This document shows, in pieces, positions 1-5,669 of a DNA stretch of 18,510 nucleotides. Source of the DNA: Bacteroidota bacterium. Lineage in GTDB: Bacteria; Bacteroidota; Bacteroidia; Chitinophagales; Chitinophagaceae. Position 1 is the first letter of the stretch. Each line of letters begins with the position of its first letter. The translations under genes and the position numbers were made by a program. Where the stretch lies: assembly GCA_023430465.1 (NCBI GenBank), contig JAEZAM010000040.1, positions 1-18,510 of the forward strand. The letters are read 5' to 3'. The notes under the pieces are model-generated. The model had not been told where the DNA came from and did no database searches. It saw only the letters and a list, made by a program, of their open reading frames with translations.

Positions 1-256
1 TGAGCGCAGCGAATGGGCGTATCGAAGGGCACTGATATCGGAATGCTTTGTGCTGGGTACTGGGAGCTGGATGCTGGATGCTGGATGCTGGATTTGGTTG
101 CGGGATCCGGGATGCGGGCCTGCCAGCCGGAGCGGAGGTAGAATGCTTGATCTTAGAGAGCGAGAAAGAGAGCAAGAGCGAATTCCACAAGACAGACGCT
201 TTTTTATTTTTTCATTTTTAATTTCAGCAGATACGCCAAGGTCCCTGAGTAGCCCA
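1..256. repeat. Tandem repeat unit, copy 1 (6 heptamers)
   Basis: First of three direct copies of a long non-coding unit; it may begin before the window. From the left it holds the right half of a hairpin repeat (TGAGCGCAGCGAATGGGCGT at its start), the constant segment ending GGAATGCTTTG, then six degenerate heptamers at 51-92 (TGCTGGG, TACTGGG, AGCTGGA, then TGCTGGA three times). After these come a GC-rich stretch that partly keeps a 7-base rhythm (GCGGGAT, CCGGGAT), a purine-rich GAGAAAGAGAGC segment and a T-rich segment near 199-222. Short open frames across it translate only as low-complexity heptapeptides, so I treat it as non-coding. Confidence 0.9.
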
Positions 257-285
257 TGAACGCAGCGAATGGGCGTATCGAAGGG
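243..285. repeat. Hairpin repeat at unit 1/unit 2 junction
   Basis: Imperfect inverted repeat: CCCT (243-246) and GCCCAT (252-257) can pair with ATGGGC (269-274) and AGGG (282-285), with an internal loop between the two stems. The same structure recurs at 547-589. Its outer parts (CCCTGAGTAG ... GTATCGAAGGG) resemble a short hairpin repeat that I recall as common between genes in Bacteroidota; that recollection has not been checked. Confidence 0.6.
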
Positions 286-560
286 CACTGAAATCGGAAT
301 GCTTTGTGCTGGGAGCTGGATGCTGGATGCTGGATGCTGGGTGCTGGGTGCTGGGGGCTGGGTACTGGTGCTGGATGCTGGGTACTGGATGCTGGATTTG
401 GTTGCGGGATCCGGGATGCGGGCCTGCCAGCCGGAGCGGAGGTAGGATGCTTGATCTTAGAGCGCGAGAAAGAGAGCAAGAGCGAATTCCACAAGACAGA
501 CGCTTTTTTATTTTTTCATTTTTAATTCCAGCAGATACGCCAAGGTCCCTGAGTAGCCCA
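257..560. repeat. Tandem repeat unit, copy 2 (13 heptamers)
   Basis: Second direct copy, nearly identical to copy 1 outside the heptamer run. The run occupies 307-396 and has 13 heptamers, one of which has lost a base (TACTGG). That makes 90 bases against 42 in copy 1. The 48-base difference is exactly the difference between the two unit lengths (304 and 256), so all net length change sits in the heptamer run. This is the signature of a minisatellite changing by slippage or unequal exchange inside a larger duplicated unit. Confidence 0.9.
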
Positions 561-589
561 TGAGCGCAGCGAATGGGCGTATCGAAGGG
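547..589. repeat. Hairpin repeat at unit 2/unit 3 junction
   Basis: Second full copy of the junction hairpin, with the same CCCT...GCCCAT...ATGGGC...AGGG arrangement as at 243-285. It differs at one loop base (GAGCG here, GAACG there). The stems are unchanged. Confidence 0.6.
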
Positions 590-700
590 CACTGATATCG
601 GAATGCTTTGTGCTGGGTACTGGGTACTGGGTACTGGGTACTGGGTGCTGGATGCCTGCTTCAGGGAGCGGGAAAGAGCGTGAAAAGAAAAGCGCGGGAT
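561..700. repeat. Tandem repeat unit, copy 3 (partial, degenerate)
   Basis: Third copy, starting with the same TGAGCGCAGCGAATGGGCGT segment. It carries six heptamers at 611-652, mostly TACTGGG. After them it leaves the consensus: a short GAGCGGGAAAGAGCGTG stretch recalls the purine-rich part of copies 1 and 2, and the remainder is missing or strongly diverged. The right boundary is therefore approximate. Heptamer type differs between copies (TGCTGGA dominant in copy 1, TACTGGG in copy 3), which suggests local homogenisation within each run. Confidence 0.75.
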
Positions 701-865
701 AACGAATGATCGCCGCTGTTGGTGTTGAGGTTTCGGGCTGCAGCCGCCGAAGTTCACCCACCAAAAGCCCCGCGGAGCGCGCGACATAATGTCTTTTTCA
801 TTTTGACTTTTATCCTGGATGCCCTCCCTGCCGCCACTTTCCCTCTTTTTTCGTTTTCTTTGCAC
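701..865. other. Intergenic stretch before gmk
   Basis: No gene is supported here. It contains a GC-rich inverted repeat at 732-751 (TTCGG and CCGAA enclosing the palindrome GGCTGCAGCC) and T-rich segments near 791-812 and 845-861. An in-frame ATG at 719 would add 49 residues to Gmk, but that extension is unlike the family and runs through repeat-derived sequence. TTTCTTTG at 855-862, just before the gmk ATG, is one mismatch from the Bacteroidota -7 consensus TAnnTTTG; I see no matching -33 TTG at proper spacing. Confidence 0.5.
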
Positions 866-1474
866 ATGGCAAGCTTTCAAAACAAGATCATCATCATTAC
901 TGCGCCCTCCGGTGCCGGCAAGACCTCCATTACCCGGTACCTCCTTGGGAAGTATCCACAGCTTGCGTTCTCTATTTCAGCAGCTACCAGGGAAGCCAGA
1001 AGCTATGAGCAGCATGGAAAGGATTACTATTTCCTGGCTTTGGAAGATTTTCAGCAAAAAATACAGCACAACGAATTCGTGGAATGGGAGATGGTCTACG
1101 AGGGTAAATACTACGGCACACTCAAAAAAGAACTCGACCGGATCTGGGGAAATGATCAATGCCCGCTCCTCGATATTGACGTCAAAGGCGCGATCCATGT
1201 GCAACAGCAATATCCTTCCACCTCACTATCCCTGTTCATCGAACCTCCTTCTGTGGACGAACTGAAACGCCGGTTACAATCAAGAGGGACAGAAACAGAG
1301 GAGTCGTTGCAGGCGCGGGTCAACAAAGCTTCCTATGAAATTTCGTTCAAGGACCATTTCGATCACTGCATCATCAATGATAACCTGGAGCAGGCCTGTA
1401 CACTGGCCGAACAGCGTGTCAGGGAATTCCTTGGGCTGGACCGGGTCAATGGCTTCTCTGTAACTGATAATTGA
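866..1474 (+). CDS. gmk: Guanylate kinase
   Basis: Cytoplasmic enzyme that phosphorylates GMP (or dGMP) to GDP with ATP, an essential step of purine nucleotide synthesis. The 202-residue product has a Walker A loop APSGAGKT at residues 13-20, a GMP-binding segment SISAATRE followed by GKDYYFL, the EGKYYGT loop, LLDIDVKGA (family: lLeIDvqGa) and an RGTETEE segment in the lid, all in family order. Length is normal for bacterial Gmk (about 190-210). I chose the ATG at 866 because the family starts a few residues before the P-loop and the upstream frame is repeat-like. Its last 29 bases overlap the converging cupin gene. The DNA upstream is the tandem repeat array, so its promoter may lie within or beside that array. 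Confidence 0.96.
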   Translation: MASFQNKIIIITAPSGAGKTSITRYLLGKYPQLAFSISAATREARSYEQHGKDYYFLALEDFQQKIQHNEFVEWEMVYEGKYYGTLKKELDRIWGNDQCPLLDIDVKGAIHVQQQYPSTSLSLFIEPPSVDELKRRLQSRGTETEESLQARVNKASYEISFKDHFDHCIINDNLEQACTLAEQRVREFLGLDRVNGFSVTDN

Positions 1475-1889
1475 TCAGCAATACGAGATCTTCTTCGCCT
1501 GTTTGTTTTAATCCATGCGAACTACCCGGCAAAGTGAGAATTGCATCGCCGGCTTTTACGGGAAATGTCTCGCCGTTCATCTGCATCACCCCTTCACCGC
1601 TCAGGATATAATAAATCTCATTCTCTTTTTGCAAATGATAGCCAATGGCGGCTCCCTTGTGCAGCGCGCGCTTACGAAATGCCAGGTCCTGACCCGGTTC
1701 ATTAGCAAAAAAATTATAGGCTGTTGAATTGCCGCCTCCTTTATGCGGTGCCGGTTCCTGACGAGCCACTTCTGCATCCCGTTGCAGCACATAACCCCGG
1801 TTTTTTTGCTGCGCGAACAGGTGCTGGAATACGATGCCGGCTGTGAAGCAGACGACAATCAATATCGCCAGCGTAATATTTCTTTTCAT
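1446..1889 (-). CDS. Membrane-anchored small cupin-domain protein
   Basis: A 147-residue protein with an N-terminal hydrophobic segment (residues about 5-24, probably a signal anchor or uncleaved signal peptide), a polar linker, and one cupin domain at about 65-142. Cupin motif 1 reads GYHLQKENEIYYILSGEG: His85 and Glu91 are present, but the second motif histidine is Gln87. Motif 2 is PGSSHG, with His125. The likely metal set would be His-Gln-Glu-His, so metal binding is uncertain. Reaction and substrate are unknown; small secreted cupins of this kind are generally annotated only by fold. The start is the ATG at 1887-1889, just after murA ends (10-base gap), so it is probably co-transcribed with murA. 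The frame is open further upstream, but only through the murA tail. Its end overlaps gmk. Confidence 0.8.
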   Translation of the reverse strand: MKRNITLAILIVVCFTAGIVFQHLFAQQKNRGYVLQRDAEVARQEPAPHKGGGNSTAYNFFANEPGQDLAFRKRALHKGAAIGYHLQKENEIYYILSGEGVMQMNGETFPVKAGDAILTLPGSSHGLKQTGEEDLVLLINYQLQRSH

Positions 1890-1899
1890 AATGATCGCT

Positions 1900-3210
1900 T
1901 TAATGATCGATGCGGCGGATATCCGCGCCCAGGGCCTGTAAACGTTGGTCGATATGCTGGTATCCCCTGTCGATCTGTTCAATATTCTGTATGATGCTTT
2001 TGCCATCGGCGCTGAGCGCCGCGATCAGCAGCGCAACACCCGCACGGATATCCGGGCTGCTCATAGTGATACCACGTAATTTTTGCTCACGCTCCAGTCC
2101 TATCACTACGGCGCGGTGAGGGTCGCAGAGAATGATCTGCGCACCCATGTCGATGAGCTTATCGACAAAGAACAACCTGCTCTCAAACATTTTTTGATGT
2201 ATCAATACGGATCCCTTTGCCTGGATCGCGGTGACCAGCATGATGCTTAGCAGGTCCGGTGTGAAGCCGGGCCATGGATGATCATAAACAGTGAGTACAC
2301 CACCATCGAGGTAGCGTTGTATCTCATAAAGTTCCTGTGACGGAATATGAATGTCATCACCCTTTATGTCGAGATGAATGCCGAGTGCTCTGAATTTATC
2401 GGGGATGATACCAAGGTGTTCAACACCTGCACCTTTGATGGTAATGTCACTTTGTGTCATTGCTGCCAGCCCGATAAATGAGCCCACCTCGATCATGTCC
2501 GGGAGCATACTGTGAGTGGTTCCGCTGAGATACTTTACTCCTTCAATGGTAAGCAGGTTGCTGCCGATACCGCTGATCCTGGCTCCCATGCGGTTCAGCA
2601 TGCTACAAAGCTGTTGCAGGTAAGGCTCGCAGGCGGCGTTGTAGATGATTGTTTTTCCTTCTGCCATGCTCGCCGCCATTACCATGTTGGCCGTTCCGGT
2701 CACTGAAGGTTCATCGAGCAGCATCGTGGTTCCATGAAGCGTGGGTGCTTCGAGGTGAAAGAATCCGTCTTCCGGATGATAATTGAACTGCGCACCAAGT
2801 TTTTCAAATCCGATGATATGTGTGTCCAGCCTGCGGCGCCCGATCTTGTCGCCACCCGGTTTTGGAATGAATGCCTTGCGATACCTGGCCAGCATGGAGC
2901 CGGCCAGCATCACGGAGCCACGGAGTTTACCACTTTTGGCTTTATAGGCGTCGCTGTGTAAATAGTCGATATCCACATCATCTGCCTGGAAGATGCATGT
3001 GTCCCGTGATACGCGGTCGATCTTCACATTCATTTCACCGAGTAATTCGATCAGCAGGTTTACATCAAGGATATCAGGAATATTTTTGATTGTCATTTTT
3101 TCCGGCGTCAGGAGAACGGCACTGATGATCTGAAGCGCCTCATTCTTCGCACCCTGCGGGATGATGGTACCGGATAGTTTTTTACCGCCTCTGACTTCAA
3201 AGGAATTCAT
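1900..3210 (-). CDS. murA: UDP-N-acetylglucosamine 1-carboxyvinyltransferase (Cys to Asp type)
   Basis: First committed step of peptidoglycan synthesis in the cytoplasm: transfers enolpyruvate from PEP to UDP-GlcNAc. The 436-residue product starts MNSFEVRGG, with substrate-binding GAKNEA (Lys23, Asn24), LRGSV (Arg97), FTPDL (counterpart of the catalytic Asp305 of E. coli), SPDIRAG and IDRGYQHI near the C terminus, all as in the family. The active-site loop reads PGGDKIGRRRLD: Asp121 takes the place of the cysteine (Cys115 in E. coli) that fosfomycin alkylates. Codon GAC lies at 2848-2850. Asp in this position is an established cause of natural fosfomycin resistance in Mycobacterium tuberculosis and Chlamydia. 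The ATG at 3210 was preferred over an in-frame upstream one because it matches the family N terminus. Confidence 0.96.
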   Translation of the reverse strand: MNSFEVRGGKKLSGTIIPQGAKNEALQIISAVLLTPEKMTIKNIPDILDVNLLIELLGEMNVKIDRVSRDTCIFQADDVDIDYLHSDAYKAKSGKLRGSVMLAGSMLARYRKAFIPKPGGDKIGRRRLDTHIIGFEKLGAQFNYHPEDGFFHLEAPTLHGTTMLLDEPSVTGTANMVMAASMAEGKTIIYNAACEPYLQQLCSMLNRMGARISGIGSNLLTIEGVKYLSGTTHSMLPDMIEVGSFIGLAAMTQSDITIKGAGVEHLGIIPDKFRALGIHLDIKGDDIHIPSQELYEIQRYLDGGVLTVYDHPWPGFTPDLLSIMLVTAIQAKGSVLIHQKMFESRLFFVDKLIDMGAQIILCDPHRAVVIGLEREQKLRGITMSSPDIRAGVALLIAALSADGKSIIQNIEQIDRGYQHIDQRLQALGADIRRIDH

Positions 3211-3282
3211 GGTTGTGGGGGTTAAGTTTGGTAGTGTGAATGGTAAATTTAGCATGAACGGCTTAATAGCCGCGCATAAAAA

Positions 3283-3309
3283 AAGGCCGAGTGCCATGCG
3301 CTCAGCCTT
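3283..3309 (-). terminator. Intrinsic terminator after the DUF4290 gene
   Basis: On the minus strand a 9-bp stem (AAGGCTGAG with CTCGGCCTT, one G-U pair) with a 9-base loop is followed by an unbroken run of T, seen as the A run at about 3277-3284 on the plus strand. It begins 18 bases after the DUF4290 stop codon and separates that gene from murA. Confidence 0.8.
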
Positions 3310-3327
3310 ATTATTTTTCTGCGAAGG

Positions 3328-4029
3328 TTAGTATCGTTTTTTCTTGAAGTTGCCGCCATTTCCATTGCCACCGCGGTTGTCGTTGCGTCGGTTGCCACCG
3401 CCTCCGCCACCGTTATTGTTATTTCGGTGCTGATACTTCCCGCGTTGTTTGCCGTAACTGCCACGTTCGCGTTCGCGGTTATCCTGCGGACGAAATGCTT
3501 TAACGTAAGGTGTATTGGTGAATGCAAGCTGGCCGTTGGTGATGCTGGAGAGTTCGCTTTGGATGGCATCATCATGTACGATCTCCTTGTGCCAGTTGTT
3601 GTAGGCGAGTTTCATGTAGTAGGCAACGGCATTTGCGAAGCCTGCACGTTTTTCCATATCCTCTTCGCTCAATGCTTTTTTGATCACCACTTCCAGGTTT
3701 TTACCAAGGTGAGAGTGGCGGGGATAGCGTTTAGGATAAGGAAGTGGTTTAGGTCGCTCGCTCAATGATTCGCGAGTGGGTATGGGGTAAGGTGATTGTA
3801 CGTCAAGTTTGAAATCCGAGATCAGGAAGAGGTGGTCCCAGAGTTTATGGCGAAAGTCCTCCACGTTTTTCAGGTGAGGATTGAGAAAGCCCATCAGTTC
3901 AATGACGGCCTGTGCGTTTGCCTGTCTGCGTTCAGGATCTTCGATAGTGAGAAGGTGATCGACCATTTTCTGCACATGGCGGCCGTATTCACGCATTGCC
4001 AGACCATTCCTGGTTGTGTTATAATCCAT
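3328..4029 (-). CDS. DUF4290 family protein with RGG-like C-terminal tail
   Basis: A 233-residue protein of a family restricted, as far as I know, to Bacteroidota and of unknown function. The N-terminal part (1-175) is mostly helical-looking and carries family-typical text: MDYNTTRNGLAMREYGRHVQ at the start, then NPHLKNVEDFRHKLWDHLF and PYPIPTRE. The tail from about residue 180 is low complexity and strongly basic: Arg, Gly and Asn in short runs, then a six-Gly run, RGG and NGNGG, ending KKKRY. This resembles RGG boxes that bind RNA non-specifically, so a nucleic-acid role is possible (inference). There is no signal peptide or membrane segment. I chose the ATG at 4029 because upstream codons lack family character. 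It is bounded by its own terminator and a candidate -7 box, so it is likely monocistronic. Confidence 0.85.
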   Translation of the reverse strand: MDYNTTRNGLAMREYGRHVQKMVDHLLTIEDPERRQANAQAVIELMGFLNPHLKNVEDFRHKLWDHLFLISDFKLDVQSPYPIPTRESLSERPKPLPYPKRYPRHSHLGKNLEVVIKKALSEEDMEKRAGFANAVAYYMKLAYNNWHKEIVHDDAIQSELSSITNGQLAFTNTPYVKAFRPQDNRERERGSYGKQRGKYQHRNNNNGGGGGGNRRNDNRGGNGNGGNFKKKRY

Positions 4030-4049
4030 AATTTGAAGAAGTACAAAGA

Positions 4050-4057
4050 CAAATGTA
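4050..4057 (-). promoter_or_regulatory. Candidate -7 box for the DUF4290 gene
   Basis: TACATTTG on the minus strand matches the Bacteroidota -7 consensus TAnnTTTG at all fixed positions and ends 20 bases before the ATG at 4029. No TTG is visible at the expected -33 spacing, so this is only half a promoter. Confidence 0.4.
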
Positions 4058-4122
4058 ACTAAATCAGGGTAAATGGGAAATTGTAAATCCCGTATGTTGA
4101 ATGGAAAAGTAAGGACATAAAG

Positions 4123-4149
4123 AAAGGGGCCCCGAACCAAGGCCCCTTT
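4123..4149 (-). terminator. Intrinsic terminator after the T9SS cargo gene
   Basis: On the minus strand a perfect 9-bp stem (AAAGGGGCC with GGCCCCTTT) and a 9-base loop are followed by a T-rich tail (TTTCTTTATG). It lies about 30 bases beyond the stop codon of the gene ending at 4181 and upstream of the DUF4290 gene. Confidence 0.8.
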
Positions 4150-4180
4150 TACAAGCCACCATCCTCTTCCACCTAAGAGG

Positions 4181-5380
4181 TCATTTAATTAAAAGTTGCG
4201 TCACACAGAACTCACCGGTATTGTTATCGGTAAGCCTCAGCCAATATACTCCACTACCCATTTTAGTTACCTGGACATAGTCGGAACCGGTTACCAAAAC
4301 ATCCTGTTTTCTGATCAATTGGCCCTGTGTGTTAAAGATCTGAACATTAAAATGTCCGCTGGAATTATTATCAAATTTGATACCAACAACACCCGAAGAG
4401 GGGTTTGGATAAACAGAAAATTTTGTCGGAGCGGAATTTCCCAGTGTTACCTGCTTAATATTACTATACCGCACATATCCATTTGAATAAACCTGTTTGA
4501 TGCGGAAATAATAGAGACCGTTTTCTCCATTTGGTGCTGTATACAAGACACGATAAGGATCAGTACCAGTAAGATTCTTGGGCAGGCTTCCGATGGATGT
4601 AAAATTAGAGCCATTTCTACTCACCTGTGCTTCATAATGGTAATTGCCAAACGCATCATCATATCCACTCCAGTCGAGCTGTGCTTTTGTAGGCGCCAGT
4701 TTATTCACATTGAAGCTGCGGACGTTCAGTGGCAATACTGTTGAAGGGCAGGTACAATATTCAAAACGGAAATTGACAAAGGCAGATGTCGCAATGGTAC
4801 TATTATAGTTACCACCTGTACAACTGATATTGGTAAAGGCGCTGATATTATACGTATAGGCAACACTGTCCGAACCATAGAACTGGGACAACGTGGCTGA
4901 ATCACTGAGGACGCGGCAGGATTGCACGGCATTGAGGACGGTATCGCGGACAATGCTGAGAAAATCGGTGCCGGAGCCGGGCACACCATCCGTCCCTGCC
5001 AGATTGTACGGCCCATAATGATGGTTAATGCTGTTGGTGAGGGGGAAGGTCAATCCGGGACCCGTTATCTGATCAGTACGGATATAGTAAACATTCGCGG
5101 TCTGTGCCGAAGTGGAATTGTTCTCAACACTCACGGAATCAACCACACCGGTGATGGTGATACAAAGCCGAACACAGGTTACCATGCCCTGGCTGGGGTC
5201 AAACTGCGGAAATTTGACCTGGATACTGTTCACGCCCTCCGGGGTAGCGATCGTGGTATCGAAAGCTGTATTACCCATAGGGCTACCATTCGGGCATTGG
5301 GCATAACTCGTTTGTAGCGAAGCGATTAGCAGCGTAAGTGACAGGGCAATGGTTTTCAGTCTCACGTATAAAGGTTTCAT
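4181..5380 (-). CDS. Secreted protein with T9SS type A sorting domain
   Basis: A 399-residue exported protein. Residues 1-27 form a Sec signal peptide ending SYA before QCPNG. Residues about 28-215 look like a choice-of-anchor E type beta domain (a FDPSQG segment near the start, a GSGTDFLS segment, a YGSDSVAYTYNIS segment, closing CTCPS). Residues about 218-318 resemble an FN3-like module ending in a typical GLYYFRIKQV...YSN strand pair. The C-terminal domain at about 322-399 is a type IX sorting domain: FSVYPNPSSG, then VQIFNTQGQLI, then GVYWLRL and a terminal basic LLIK. The protein should cross the inner membrane by Sec and the outer membrane by T9SS, with the last domain removed. Its ligand or activity is unknown; nothing catalytic is visible. 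It fits with porG and gldC elsewhere in the window. Confidence 0.88.
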   Translation of the reverse strand: MKPLYVRLKTIALSLTLLIASLQTSYAQCPNGSPMGNTAFDTTIATPEGVNSIQVKFPQFDPSQGMVTCVRLCITITGVVDSVSVENNSTSAQTANVYYIRTDQITGPGLTFPLTNSINHHYGPYNLAGTDGVPGSGTDFLSIVRDTVLNAVQSCRVLSDSATLSQFYGSDSVAYTYNISAFTNISCTGGNYNSTIATSAFVNFRFEYCTCPSTVLPLNVRSFNVNKLAPTKAQLDWSGYDDAFGNYHYEAQVSRNGSNFTSIGSLPKNLTGTDPYRVLYTAPNGENGLYYFRIKQVYSNGYVRYSNIKQVTLGNSAPTKFSVYPNPSSGVVGIKFDNNSSGHFNVQIFNTQGQLIRKQDVLVTGSDYVQVTKMGSGVYWLRLTDNNTGEFCVTQLLIK

Positions 5381-5425
5381 AGGCTACTGGTATTAGTAGT
5401 TCATTATCGGATTATACAGTACATA

Positions 5426-5456
5426 TAAAGGTAGCCGTGCGCGGAAACCCTCACAA
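5426..5456 (-). promoter_or_regulatory. Candidate promoter of the T9SS cargo gene
   Basis: On the minus strand TTG (5454-5456) and TACCTTTA (5426-5433) are separated by 20 bases, close to the Bacteroidota arrangement TTG-N19/20-TAnnTTTG, with one mismatch at the last base. The -7 box lies 45 bases before the ATG at 5380. Confidence 0.45.
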
Positions 5457-5545
5457 TTGTAATACTGCCCTATTTTGTAAACAGTAATAAGCGAATATCC
5501 ACAGCAATTATACATGGTAGATTTATTGAAGCCGATATGTAAAAC

Positions 5546-5569
5546 TCCGGACAGCACCTGCTGTCCGGA
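5546..5569. other. Strong hairpin in divergent intergenic region
   Basis: TCCGGACAGC and GCTGTCCGGA pair perfectly (10 bp) around the loop ACCT; an eleventh A-T pair would leave only CC unpaired. It is nearly symmetric, so it reads alike on both strands. Neither side carries a strong T run (GTTTTAC on the minus side, TCGTGTTTC on the plus side). It lies between the outward-facing starts at 5380 and 5670, where a terminator is not expected. An operator, a small RNA end or an RNA element are all possible. Confidence 0.6.
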
Positions 5570-5669
5570 TCGTGTTTCTCCGAATAATTTCGCCAGGCTA
5601 AGCATTAATTCTTAGTGCCATGTGTATCGGTCTTCAGTGTTCGTTGCGGCAGCCTAACTTCGTGGCCCG

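Noticed and set aside
304..563. Plus-strand frames of 73-85 codons in the second repeat unit
   Set aside because: They read as Met-Leu-Gly-Ala-Gly-Cys-Trp repeats from the same heptamers and occur again in the first unit; a by-product of the repeat.
1..700. Possible CRISPR array at the left edge
   Set aside because: The spacing is wrong: the short repeats are contiguous 7-mers without spacers, and the long units are direct duplicates; no cas gene is present.
719..865. N-terminal extension of guanylate kinase from ATG 719
   Set aside because: Adds 49 residues with no family match and starts next to the repeat array; ATG 866 places the P-loop at the normal distance.
224..880. A 218-codon open frame on the minus strand across the repeat array
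   Set aside because: The translation is mostly (STQYPVP)/(SIQHPAP) heptapeptides that follow directly from a 7-base repeat read in three frames; all other strands are also open there. It also runs into the start of gmk. No domain or start signal is seen.
5393..5605. A 70-codon minus-strand frame in the divergent intergenic region
   Set aside because: Its translation has no recognisable domain and it contains the hairpin and the candidate promoter of the cargo gene.
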